Assembly: GCA_041167105.1 (NCBI GenBank)
Contig: JBEEGX010000068.1
Location: 1-17,294, forward strand
Length of the DNA: 17,294 nucleotides
Direction of reading: 5' to 3'
Source: JAJPGZ01 sp041167105
Lineage (GTDB): Bacteria > Verrucomicrobiota > Verrucomicrobiia > Chthoniobacterales > UBA10450
The notes beneath the pieces were generated by a model, which was given only the letters and a program-made list of their open reading frames with translations, searched no databases and was not told the DNA's origin. Each line of letters opens with the position of its first letter. The first letter of the stretch is position 1. This document shows, piece after piece, positions 1 to 7,411 of this stretch. Made by a program: the position numbers and the translations under genes.

Positions 1-497
1 AGATCGACAAACATGGCGTTGATCGGGCCCGGATTATTGCCCGTCGGGTACGGCGCAACCCGGCGACCGTCGATGAGGATGAGAGTCGCCCGCGAGTCGA
101 ACCCACGCAGCGCGATGGTGGCCGCGCCCACCGCCGTGTTCGAGCCGTTTTCGTTATTCGAAACCGGAACCGCGTTTGCATTCGCGATCGGGAGATTCTG
201 GAGAAATTGCTCGGTCGTGCGGTCGCCGCTCTTCCCAATCACGTCGCGCGTGTAAGTGTTGACCGGGTTTGGCCCGACCTCTTCCGCGGTCGGAATGTTC
301 GATCCGGTAACGATGACGCGCTCGGCCGTGGCCGTGTTCGGAGCGGGCAAGGCGTTGCCGTTCGCGTCGATTTGCGGGCTGGCCGCGCCGACCGGTTCGT
401 TCTGCGCAAGCGCAGTTGTGCTAACGAGCATCGTCAATCCGAACGCGGTCAGAACAACGACGCGATTGAATAGAATTTGTGGGTGGCGGTTAGGCAT
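1..497 (-). CDS. TonB-dependent receptor, N-terminal part (signal peptide and plug domain); continues beyond the window
   Basis: Reading the complement from an ATG at 497 gives 165 open codons running off the window edge. Residues 1-31 form a signal peptide ending in TTALA before QN. The mature start carries ERVIVTGSNIP (about 59-69), the usual opening of a TonB-dependent receptor plug. A plug core follows at about 129-147 (ALRGFDSRATLILIDGRRV). Such proteins are outer-membrane beta-barrels that import siderophores, cobalamin or glycans using TonB energy; the substrate cannot be told from this part. The TonB box itself is not obvious. The gene lies 45 nt downstream of the glycosyltransferase on the same strand, with no good Shine-Dalgarno. 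Its start codon overlaps a GTTAGGC word (489-495). Family call is firm; substrate unknown. Confidence 0.88.
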   Translation of the reverse strand, partial: MPNRHPQILFNRVVVLTAFGLTMLVSTTALAQNEPVGAASPQIDANGNALPAPNTATAERVIVTGSNIPTAEEVGPNPVNTYTRDVIGKSGDRTTEQFLQNLPIANANAVPVSNNENGSNTAVGAATIALRGFDSRATLILIDGRRVAPYPTGNNPGPINAMFVD

Positions 498-542
498 GCC
501 TCGGGCGTACGCCAAAACCGCACACCGTTTCAAGACTTTTTG

Positions 543-1619
543 TTAGATCGACAATAGGAATTCCGCAATGTCGAGCGCGGCACGCGGGCGGCTCAAGCGC
601 GCGATGTTCGTTGACCATTCGCGCCACTGCTGCGCGTCATTGGCGAAGGCGCGCTGCACTTGCGATGCGACTTCGACCGGCGTGAGTGCGATCGCGCCGG
701 AGTTTGTCTCCGCAATCAGTCGCGCATTGCCTTCTTCTTGGCCGGAGACGACGTGATTGATGATCATCGGACAACCGGCGGCGATTGTTTCCTGTGTTGT
801 CGCGCCGCCGGCTTTGCCGATGAGCAAATGACTTTCGCGCATCATGCGCGGGAGTTGATCGGTCCAGCCGACGATGTCGATCTTGTCGGAAATCTTCGCG
901 ATCGCTTCGCCAAGTTTCGCCGAGCGGCCGACAGTCACGGTGAGATGAATGTTCAACTCAAGCAGCCGGCGCACGGTTTCGATCGCGCCACGCGCCGCGA
1001 TGTTGATCATATAAAGAACGCGAGGCATCACCTCGGAAGGTGATTGTCGATCTTGCGATAACTCGGCGAAGACTGGATTTACTGGAAAGCCGAGCACTTT
1101 GATTCTGTCGTTCGCAATTCCGGCGCGGCGCAGAACATCGGCGCTCTGCTCGTTAGGCAAGAGGAAGTAATCAGCGCGCGAGCGAAACCAGATGGCGTTG
1201 ACCGTGATGGAATCGGTCACGATCGCGATGTTCTTGAATGTTCGATTCGCGCCCGCGATTTGTTCGAGCATGTACGGATACGGTGGAAACACCGATACGA
1301 CGACGTCCGGCTGAAATTCGTTCAACAAAGCCGCGAGCCGTTTCTTCAAGCGGCGAAAGCGCGCAAAATTTTTGTCGTAATCTTTTTTGCGATCGAACCA
1401 GCGATAAACCGCGCCCCACGATTTCGGGAAACGATTTACGACTGTGAGATAGCTGCGCCGGACGAGTTCGTGAAATGGACCAAACGTTTCCGCGAAAAGA
1501 TCGCGAAGATCGACAATCGTATCTGGCGCGACGCGGGCGAGCCCATCGCGCACGCCGCGCGCGGCGCTGTTATGTCCTTCTCCGTAGCCAGCGGTGAGAA
1601 TGAGGATGCGTTTCGCCAT
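543..1619 (-). CDS. MGDG synthase / UgtP-like diacylglycerol glycosyltransferase (GT28 family)
   Basis: The 358-aa product starts at MAKRILILTAGYGEGH. The GxGH loop (residues 13-16) followed by NSAA is the signature of the N-terminal acceptor-binding domain of monogalactosyldiacylglycerol synthase and UgtP. The C-terminal GT28 nucleotide-sugar domain shows GKAGGATTQETIAAGCPMI at about 268-286 and a GQEEGNA stretch after it. The family transfers a sugar from a UDP donor to diacylglycerol at the inner face of the cytoplasmic membrane; MurG is the nearest alternative but lacks this N-terminal signature. The frame stays open to 1970, but that extension overlaps the divergent membrane protein and has no family similarity, so the ATG at 1619 is chosen. 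The stop codon lies inside a near copy of the iterated 10-mer (TAGATCGACA, 544-553). Confidence 0.85.
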   Translation of the reverse strand: MAKRILILTAGYGEGHNSAARGVRDGLARVAPDTIVDLRDLFAETFGPFHELVRRSYLTVVNRFPKSWGAVYRWFDRKKDYDKNFARFRRLKKRLAALLNEFQPDVVVSVFPPYPYMLEQIAGANRTFKNIAIVTDSITVNAIWFRSRADYFLLPNEQSADVLRRAGIANDRIKVLGFPVNPVFAELSQDRQSPSEVMPRVLYMINIAARGAIETVRRLLELNIHLTVTVGRSAKLGEAIAKISDKIDIVGWTDQLPRMMRESHLLIGKAGGATTQETIAAGCPMIINHVVSGQEEGNARLIAETNSGAIALTPVEVASQVQRAFANDAQQWREWSTNIARLSRPRAALDIAEFLLSI

Positions 1620-1628
1620 TTGTGGTGT

Positions 1629-1647
1629 CGCAAGTTGGAAACTTGCG
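1629..1647. promoter_or_regulatory. 8-bp inverted repeat in the divergent intergenic gap
   Basis: CGCAAGTT (1629-1636), a 3-nt spacer and AACTTGCG (1640-1647) form a perfect inverted repeat. It sits in the 49-bp gap between the starts of the glycosyltransferase (-) and the YihY-like gene (+). It could be an operator for both genes or a copy of a short dispersed palindrome. No clear -10/-35 pair was seen. Confidence 0.4.
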
Positions 1648-1668
1648 CGAGCAAAGTAAAGTGCGGCC

Positions 1669-2556
1669 GTGAAAGCATTGCGACTGGTTTGGCCGGTGAC
1701 GCGCCGTCTCATCTGGGAAACGGCGACCGATAGCACCACCGGTCTGGCCGCGCAGATGGCGTATCTCCTTTTGATCGCGCTCGCGCCAGGCCTGCTCTTT
1801 CTCTGGCATTTGTTAGGCCTGTTCGGGACCGATCCGGCGCGGCTACACCAAATCTTCACCGCGCTGAAAAGTTTTTTGCCGCCCGATCCGAAGGTGCAGG
1901 ACATTCTCGATGCCGCGCTCGCGAGCGTGGTCGTGACCGGCTCGAGTGGGATGCTGGCCAACGCCGGCATCGTTCTCGGGATTTATTTCGGGACCGTGTT
2001 CATCGCGACCATCTCGCGCGCGCTGAGTCAGACGAGCGGCGTAAGCGAAGAAAAAAATTGGTGGGCCAAATACATCATTTCCTTCTTCATGCTCTTTTGG
2101 TTCGGCATCGCGATCTTCGTTTGCCTGAGCGCGATGGTTTTCGGCCGAACGCTCGCCGGATTAGCCGAAGTAAATTTTCAACTGAGCTTCCCGCTGCAGG
2201 AATGGGTTGGGGCGCTCAGCCTGCCGTTTTCGGCGGTCGCGCTCATCATGTTCGCGCTCGTGCTTTACCTGCTCACGCCGCACAATTATCTGACAGTGAA
2301 ACAAGCGTTGCCCGGCGCGATTTTCTTTTCGTTAGGCTGGATCATCGTCACGAAAGCGTTCCAGATTTATGTCGCGCGTTACGATCGCTACAACCCGACC
2401 TATCTCGCGCTCGCTTCGATCGTCGTGCTGCTGACGTGGATGTATCTGACGTGTCTGCTGATTTTGTTAGGCGGGAAGTTGAACGCGATCGTGCGGCGCG
2501 TGCAGGAGCGAAAAATTCCGCCGGACTCGGCAGACGCATTGCCGCAGCCGGCATAA
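1669..2556 (+). CDS. YihY/virulence factor BrkB family inner-membrane protein
   Basis: The 295-aa product starts at a GTG. It has about six hydrophobic membrane segments, roughly at residues 28-52, 98-122, 134-160, 180-206, 212-236 and 246-272. The family pattern is visible: an N-terminal amphipathic start, then LAAQMAYLLLIALAPGLLFL, a middle SGVSEEKNWW loop, and a C-terminal ARYDRYNPTYLALASIVVLL followed by LTWMYLTCLLILLGGKLNA. This matches the BrkB/YihY (formerly mis-called RNase BN) family. Its members are integral membrane proteins of unsettled molecular function, linked in some species to serum resistance. It is divergent from the glycosyltransferase with a 49-bp shared promoter gap. Two GTTAGGC words lie in frame as TTA-GGC codons. 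Confidence 0.85.
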   Translation: MKALRLVWPVTRRLIWETATDSTTGLAAQMAYLLLIALAPGLLFLWHLLGLFGTDPARLHQIFTALKSFLPPDPKVQDILDAALASVVVTGSSGMLANAGIVLGIYFGTVFIATISRALSQTSGVSEEKNWWAKYIISFFMLFWFGIAIFVCLSAMVFGRTLAGLAEVNFQLSFPLQEWVGALSLPFSAVALIMFALVLYLLTPHNYLTVKQALPGAIFFSLGWIIVTKAFQIYVARYDRYNPTYLALASIVVLLTWMYLTCLLILLGGKLNAIVRRVQERKIPPDSADALPQPA

Positions 2557-2566
2557 ATTTTCTGCG

Positions 2567-2582
2567 CGCGAATTTTTTCGCG
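2567..2582 (+). other. Short hairpin between the YihY-like gene and the amidase gene
   Basis: CGCGAA (2567-2572), TTTT, TTCGCG (2577-2582) form a 6-bp stem with a 4-nt loop, 10 nt after the YihY-like stop codon. It is short and has no following T-tract, so it is at best a weak terminator. It immediately precedes the most upstream TTG of the next gene, which argues for using one of the GTGs at 2621/2624 instead. Confidence 0.3.
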
Positions 2583-2584
2583 GG

Positions 2585-3844
2585 TTGAAGAGCGCGTCGC
2601 GTCTGTTACGCTGCGCGGCAGTGGTGCGACATCGCGTTCTGATTTCGACGATCTGCATTCTTGTCGTCGCGACCTTGTCCGCGCAGCAGAGCGATGAAGT
2701 AAAACAAAAGCCGCTCGAGATCCGCAAAGCGGACGCGCCGGAGTCGCCGTCGCCACACAAATCGCCGAGCCCGAAGAAGAAGAAAAAGAAAACGTCGCCA
2801 ACTCCGACTCCGACGGCGAAGCCGAAGTCGCGCGCGACGCCGAAGGAAACTCCGGAGGAAAAAGAAGAGAAGAAAACGCCGAACGCCGAACGCCGAACAT
2901 CCAACGCCGAATCAGAAGAATCTCCGACCCCAAAAGCGTCGTCGCGCAAAAAGAAAAGCGCCGATGAGGAAACACCGAAGCCGAAGAAATCGCCCAGTCC
3001 AAAGGGAAAATCGAAATCGGGGAAGAAGACGTCGGCTGCAAAAAAGAAACCAACTCCGGAAGAAGAAGAGACGCCGGTGGCGAAGAAAAAACATTCGCCC
3101 AAACCTTCTGAAACGCCTTCACCGAAAGCGAGCGGATCTGCGCCGCGCGCGGTGGCGGTGCCGAGCCCGAGCGCGCCGCCCAGTGCAAGATCGACATCTA
3201 CATTTGCATCCCCGCCTCCGAGCGATGAAGCGGAGCAGCTCACGATTGAAAAATCAGGTTACGAAAGGCCGCGAAGTTTTTGGGAGCGAGTCTTCGGCGG
3301 CGGCGGGCGCGGTTCGAGCAGCGGCGCGGGTTATCGTTATCTCACACGTAGTGTGCGCGACGCGATCGACCGGGCTTCACCGGATCGGCGCAATCCGCGC
3401 TGGCAATTAATCGTGGTGCACAACAGCGGCACGCGTCAGGGCAACGCGCGCGTGTTCGATTACTATCACAAACATGTCCGCCATATGCAGAACGGGCTGG
3501 CGTATCATTTCGTCATCGGCAACGGCACGTCCACCGGCAACGGGCAGATTGAAATCGGCGATCGCTGGCGGCGACAGATCAACGGCGGCCATGTGCACAG
3601 CGATTACCTCAACAACATAGCCCTCGGCATTTGTCTGGTGGGGGATTTCAATCGCGACCAACCGACGCGCGCGCAGCTCGATTGTTGCGAAGAACTGGTG
3701 CGTTATTTACGCCAGCGTTGCGGCAAGATCGACAGTCATTTTCCGTTCGTTAGGCCGCACCGCGAAGTGAATCCGCCGCGCTGGGGCACCGATTGTCCGG
3801 GCGACGCCTTCCCGTATTCGTGGTTCCGGCGCTTTCGCGAATAA
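2585..3844 (+). CDS. Secreted N-acetylmuramoyl-L-alanine amidase (amidase_2/PGRP fold) with a long Lys/Pro/Ser/Glu linker
   Basis: The frame opens at a TTG (419 aa). GTGs at 2621 or 2624 are likelier starts, giving a signal peptide with core LISTICILVVATLSA before QQ. Residues about 40-215 are low-complexity linker rich in K, P, S, T and E. The C-terminal domain (about 270-415) has the amidase_2 zinc ligands: H279 in VVHNSGT, H392 in RPHRE and C404 in TDCPGD (numbered from the TTG). The family cleaves the lactyl-amide bond between MurNAc and the stem peptide of peptidoglycan. The basic linker would suit a periplasmic, wall-associated enzyme. Within the linker, TPNAERRTSNAESE is encoded by a unit resembling the dispersed repeat at 6320-6402. 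The stop codon abuts the stop of the convergent gene with no gap. Confidence 0.8.
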   Translation: MKSASRLLRCAAVVRHRVLISTICILVVATLSAQQSDEVKQKPLEIRKADAPESPSPHKSPSPKKKKKKTSPTPTPTAKPKSRATPKETPEEKEEKKTPNAERRTSNAESEESPTPKASSRKKKSADEETPKPKKSPSPKGKSKSGKKTSAAKKKPTPEEEETPVAKKKHSPKPSETPSPKASGSAPRAVAVPSPSAPPSARSTSTFASPPPSDEAEQLTIEKSGYERPRSFWERVFGGGGRGSSSGAGYRYLTRSVRDAIDRASPDRRNPRWQLIVVHNSGTRQGNARVFDYYHKHVRHMQNGLAYHFVIGNGTSTGNGQIEIGDRWRRQINGGHVHSDYLNNIALGICLVGDFNRDQPTRAQLDCCEELVRYLRQRCGKIDSHFPFVRPHREVNPPRWGTDCPGDAFPYSWFRRFRE

Positions 3845-4984
3845 TCACTGCCGCTGCGCGATGATGAGATTCGCTTTGCGGTAATCCCATTGGTATCCGA
3901 AGCCGATGCCGAACGGCGCCGGGCTCATCGCTTGATACATCTCGGTCAGGCGTGGCTGGTAATGCTGTTTGAAAATATCGAGCGGGCCGACATACGTGCC
4001 GAATAGCCTAAGGTTCCATTTCTTCGAGTCGAAGTAGCGAATGGGAATACCGGAATCGTCCTGCACGATGAGGTGGCTGTGATTGAGAAGGAATTCGCGC
4101 ACGCGATTGAATGCTTCCTCGAACATCAAATACGACGACGACTTCAGGAAACTCGCGCCGACGCCGTGCGCGTTGCAGAAATTCATGAACGCGGGGTTCG
4201 ATCCGATGCCGCCGTCGGAAATGTCGGTTGTGAAATAAAACAGCGTTTGTTTCCGACCGCTGGGATTGTCGATGTACGAAATGCGCACGCCCGGTGTGCC
4301 GCCGATGCCCGGCCGGCTTTCGCGAAATTCGCCGCCGCTGCCTAACGAACCGAACGCGACTTCGCGAATCGATTTCCCGGCGCGCGCGAGAAAGACATAC
4401 AAGATCGGCAAGGTGCCTTTGAGCTCTTGCGATTGCAGATCGACCTTCATGTCCTGCGTGACGAAATAGGTTGCGGTGAGCGACGACTTCATCGCGTTCT
4501 CAAGATTGGCGAACGCGCCGCCGAGGTTCGGCATGTGCAACGGATCGGGCGCGGGACCGATCGCCTCCTGGCCGCACATGATGTAGGTCGCGGCGTTCGG
4601 AAAAAACTGGTCCATGTACATGAAATCCGGACCGCTGAACATGTAGTAGACTACGGGAACCTGTTCGAGCGATTCGGGCAGGAACGCGTTCTGCCAATCG
4701 TGCAGTTTTTGGAATTTCGTTTTCGTTAGTTTCGCGAACGCGCTCTCGAAATATTGCGAGTGTCTGGCCCACGCCGGGTCGTGCGTGAGCGGGGCGAGCG
4801 GCGAATCGTTCGGCACCGGCATGCCGGCGAGGAAAAGCGCGGTGTCGTTAGGCGGCGGGGCGGGTTGCGCGGGTAGCGCCTGAGGCTGGGGCGGCGGCGC
4901 GGGCTCGCGACGTTTCGCTTCCGCGATTGCCGCTAAGATCGACATCGTCATGGCGAAGAGAATTGCACGGCGAAGAATTTTCAT
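3845..4984 (-). CDS. Secreted protein of unknown function, coupled to the upstream permease
   Basis: The product is 379 aa, starting at MKILRRAILFAMTMSIL. Residues 1-23 are a signal peptide ending AIAEA, and residues about 28-47 are a proline-rich spacer. The remainder is a single globular region with no motif I can tie to a known enzyme. Noticeable features are an aromatic VVYYMFSGPDFMYMDQFFP stretch, a nearby YIMCGQE, and a C-terminal FGYQWDYRK. The frame continues upstream to 5047, but the ATG at 4984 overlaps the permease stop (ATGA, 4-bp overlap), which indicates translational coupling, and it restores a proper signal peptide. It may be a periplasmic or lipid-exposed partner of the permease, but nothing in the sequence proves this. 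Function unknown. Confidence 0.75.
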   Translation of the reverse strand: MKILRRAILFAMTMSILAAIAEAKRREPAPPPQPQALPAQPAPPPNDTALFLAGMPVPNDSPLAPLTHDPAWARHSQYFESAFAKLTKTKFQKLHDWQNAFLPESLEQVPVVYYMFSGPDFMYMDQFFPNAATYIMCGQEAIGPAPDPLHMPNLGGAFANLENAMKSSLTATYFVTQDMKVDLQSQELKGTLPILYVFLARAGKSIREVAFGSLGSGGEFRESRPGIGGTPGVRISYIDNPSGRKQTLFYFTTDISDGGIGSNPAFMNFCNAHGVGASFLKSSSYLMFEEAFNRVREFLLNHSHLIVQDDSGIPIRYFDSKKWNLRLFGTYVGPLDIFKQHYQPRLTEMYQAMSPAPFGIGFGYQWDYRKANLIIAQRQ

Positions 4985-6309
4985 GACGAGCGTTTGCCGA
5001 CGAGAAAGTAGAGGCCGAGGCCGGCGAGCATGGTGAGGATGCCGCATAATGATTCAGTTGGGCGTGTGCGCAAGAGATAGATCATCATCCACACGGTGAC
5101 GGCGGCGAAGAGGAGCGGCGGCAACGGATACAGCGAGACGCGATACGGCCGCGCAAGATCGACATCTTTCTTTCGCAGAACCATGACGCCGATAACGGTG
5201 AGCAGCGCGCAGAAAAGCAAACTTAGTCCAAGGTAAACGACGACGCGCTCGAATGAATTCGTCAGCAGCAGCGCGTTGACGATGATGAATTGCACGAGCG
5301 CGGCATTGATCGGGATGCCGTGGCGATTTTTGCGGGCGAGAAATTGCAGGCGCGAATGATCTTCGCCCATGGCCATGGTCACGCGCGGACCGAGCCACGC
5401 CATCGAGCTGATCGTGGCGACGAGTCCCAGACAAATAATCGCGCCCACAATGCGGCCGCCGTTTTCGCCGAAGATATGTTTGCCGGCGATGAGAGCGACT
5501 TCGAGCTGGCCGCGCAGTTCGTCCTGCGGCGCGGCCATGAGAAATGCGGCGTTGAGCGCGGTGTAGGCGACGATGACGATGAGCGTGCCTAACAAGAGCG
5601 AGCGCGGAACATTTTTCTCGGGCCGATCGATTTCGCTCGTGATGTAGACCGATGCGTTCCAACCCGAGTAGGAATACATGACGTAAATGAGCGCGACCGC
5701 GAACGCGCCGGACAAGATCGACATGTGATCGCCGGGCTGCGGCAAAAAAGTGATCGGCTGTCTCGGAATCAAAAGCGCAGCGAACATGAGCGCCGCGATG
5801 AGAAGCAGCTTTACGATTGTCCAAATATTTTGGAAGGCGCTGCCGAATTTTAGATTCGAGATGTGCGCCAGACTAACGAGCCAGACGATCGCAAACGAAA
5901 GAACAAGCGGCGAACCTGCGCCGCAGACACCGTCGAAATATTTTCCGAACGCCATGGCCGCGAGCGCGATCGGCGCGGCGAAGCCGACCGTGGCCGAAAC
6001 GATTCCGGCCATGAATCCGAGCGCGGGATGATAAATGCGCGAGAGAAAATGATATTCGCCGCCGGAACGCGGGAGCGCGGCCGCAAGCTCGCCGTAACAA
6101 AGCGCGCCGCAAAGCGCGACGATTCCACCGACGATCCACAACATGAGCAGGACGAATCCGGAGTGAATGTCCGCGAGTTGAAAACCGAGACTGGTGAAGA
6201 CGCCGGTGCCGATGATGTTCGCGATGACGATGCCGGTGGCAGTGAAGAGACCAATCTTGCGCGGCGTCTCCGACGTTTGTGCAAGATCGACAATTACATT
6301 CGCGGGCAT
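4981..6309 (-). CDS. APC-family amino acid permease
   Basis: The 442-aa product has about twelve hydrophobic segments. TM1 carries GIVIANIIGTGVF (residues 26-38), the unwound GxG substrate-binding motif of the amino acid-polyamine-organocation superfamily. The region after TM2, YGELAAALPRSGGEYHF, is also the family pattern. The family imports or exchanges amino acids across the cytoplasmic membrane using proton or substrate gradients; specificity cannot be read here. Its 3' end overlaps the start of the secreted unknown by 4 bp. Upstream, across an imperfect palindrome (6320-6402), lies a divergent tandem ACT-domain gene, a domain that usually binds amino acids. The pairing suggests a shared amino-acid theme (inference). 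An AAGATCGACA copy lies in codons 5-10. Confidence 0.88.
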   Translation of the reverse strand: MPANVIVDLAQTSETPRKIGLFTATGIVIANIIGTGVFTSLGFQLADIHSGFVLLMLWIVGGIVALCGALCYGELAAALPRSGGEYHFLSRIYHPALGFMAGIVSATVGFAAPIALAAMAFGKYFDGVCGAGSPLVLSFAIVWLVSLAHISNLKFGSAFQNIWTIVKLLLIAALMFAALLIPRQPITFLPQPGDHMSILSGAFAVALIYVMYSYSGWNASVYITSEIDRPEKNVPRSLLLGTLIVIVAYTALNAAFLMAAPQDELRGQLEVALIAGKHIFGENGGRIVGAIICLGLVATISSMAWLGPRVTMAMGEDHSRLQFLARKNRHGIPINAALVQFIIVNALLLTNSFERVVVYLGLSLLFCALLTVIGVMVLRKKDVDLARPYRVSLYPLPPLLFAAVTVWMMIYLLRTRPTESLCGILTMLAGLGLYFLVGKRSS

Positions 6310-6319
6310 GCGGAAGGCA

Positions 6320-6402
6320 GCAAACGTTCAACGCGCAACGCGCAACGTCCAACGCCGAATATTTGCGCGTTGAAAGTTGAACGTTGGAAGTTAAACGTTT
6401 GC
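6320..6402. repeat. Imperfect 41/42-nt inverted repeat of CAACG units (PVC-type dispersed palindrome)
   Basis: The left arm 6320-6360 and right arm 6361-6402 are imperfect inverted copies, with the terminal 9 bases (GCAAACGTT and its complement) perfect. Each arm is built of degenerate CAACGYN units. It fills almost the whole gap between the divergent permease and ACT-domain genes and ends 2 nt before the ACT start codon. The left arm shares CCAACGCCGAAT (6349-6360) with a unit inside the amidase coding region (2901-2912). This is most likely a REP/MITE-like element. It could also form a strong RNA hairpin in either 5' leader. Confidence 0.7.
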
Positions 6403-6404
6403 TG

Positions 6405-6839
6405 ATGAGCGAGATTTTTTCGACGAAGAATGCGCGGCAGCTTGCGGTTTTCATGGACGATCGCCCGGGCAGTCTCGCGCGGGTGTGCGACGCGCTTGCG
6501 CGCGGCGGCATCAACATTGAAGCGCTCGCATCCGAAGGCGGCACGTTCGCCGGCGCCGGCCAATCGCAGCAGCTCGTGCGCATGGTGGTGAGCGACGCGA
6601 CGAAGGCGTTGTCGATCTTGAACGAGATGAGCGCGGTCGCGGTGGAAAACGAAGTGATCGTGATCGAAGGCAGTGGCGAACCGGGCACGCTCGCGCGCAT
6701 CGCCGAGCGGCTTACTCGCGCCGAGATCAATATCGAATCGGTTTATGTTTCATCGACGAACGATGCAAAGCGTTGCGTCATCATTATCCGGCCGAGCAAC
6801 GTGGAAGCGGCGCGGCGGGCGCTGAGCACTCTTCAATAG
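6405..6839 (+). CDS. Tandem ACT-domain protein (amino acid-binding regulator)
   Basis: The 144-aa product consists of two ACT domains and little else. The first (about 11-80) has DDRPGSLARVCDALARGGIN, the second (about 84-144) GEPGTLARIAERLTRAEIN; both show the PGxLAR turn and the following helix of the fold. ACT domains bind amino acids and usually confer allosteric control on a partner; stand-alone tandem forms have no catalytic domain. The frame could start 21 nt earlier, but that start lies inside the palindrome, so ATG 6405 is chosen. No Shine-Dalgarno is visible upstream of either. It is divergent from an amino acid permease and overlaps the convergent methyltransferase by 7 nt at the 3' end. 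Confidence 0.82.
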   Translation: MSEIFSTKNARQLAVFMDDRPGSLARVCDALARGGINIEALASEGGTFAGAGQSQQLVRMVVSDATKALSILNEMSAVAVENEVIVIEGSGEPGTLARIAERLTRAEINIESVYVSSTNDAKRCVIIIRPSNVEAARRALSTLQ

Positions 6840-7411
6840 ACGAACGGAACGAGCCGTCGCGTGCGAGCGATGTATTCACGGTAATTGTCGCCGAGCGCGT
6901 CGAGCAACGCGCGTTCTTCCACGTGAATGCGCCAGAGAAACGCGAGCGTGATCGGAATAAGCAACACTAAGATCGACATCCAGTTGCTAAGACAAAGTCC
7001 GAAGCCGAGAAACGCGAGCAGCGCGCCGGTGTAGGAAGGATGTCTGACGAATCGATACGGACCGGTATCGACGAGCTGATGTTGTTCCGCGATTGCAACA
7101 TCGACAGTGAAGAAGCGACCGAGTTTCCAAATTGAAATCCAGCGCAGAATTATTCCGACGAGAAAAAGAATAAGACCGAGAAGGTAGAAAACGTTTCGAT
7201 GAGGGAGTTGCGCGCTGGCGTAATTGCGGGCGACGGAGAGTGAAGCGACAATGCTCGCCGCAATCACGAGCCAAAGCAGCAGCAGCGAGTAGCGGTCGCG
7301 TGATTTGTTTCCACTGGAATGTCGCGCAAGCGCGAGCACGATTTCGGAGATGCCGTAAATCGCGCCGAGCAGCGCGGGATTTGGCAAAGCGATCGCGTGA
7401 ACAATTGTCAT
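6833..7411 (-). CDS. Isoprenylcysteine carboxyl methyltransferase-like (ICMT/PEMT) membrane protein
   Basis: The 192-aa product has about five membrane segments. Near the C-terminus it has GPYRFVRHPSY (117-127), the SAM-binding signature of the ICMT/PEMT family, followed by the paired glutamates of HVEE (163-166) and a terminal YREYIARTRRLVPFVY. Family members methylate lipids or isoprenylated substrates within the membrane. Bacterial members like this one seldom have a known substrate. Its start codon overlaps the stop of the L,D-transpeptidase by 4 bp (ATGA), so the two are translationally coupled and presumably co-transcribed. Tail-to-tail overlap with the ACT gene is 7 nt. Confidence 0.8.
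   Translation of the reverse strand: MTIVHAIALPNPALLGAIYGISEIVLALARHSSGNKSRDRYSLLLLWLVIAASIVASLSVARNYASAQLPHRNVFYLLGLILFLVGIILRWISIWKLGRFFTVDVAIAEQHQLVDTGPYRFVRHPSYTGALLAFLGFGLCLSNWMSILVLLIPITLAFLWRIHVEERALLDALGDNYREYIARTRRLVPFVY

Noticed and set aside
1620..1970. N-terminal extension of the glycosyltransferase frame
   Set aside because: It overlaps the start of the divergent YihY-like gene and has no protein-like family similarity. The family signature begins at the ATG at 1619.
2400..3243. Two long - strand frames opposite the amidase gene
   Set aside because: Both are mirror images of the low-complexity linker (runs of Ser, Phe, Gly, Arg) and have no domain. They arise from the biased composition of the real gene.
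5054..5824. Long frames overlapping the permease in other frames, in both directions
   Set aside because: They are Arg/His/Ala-rich shadow translations within a gene with clear transporter motifs.
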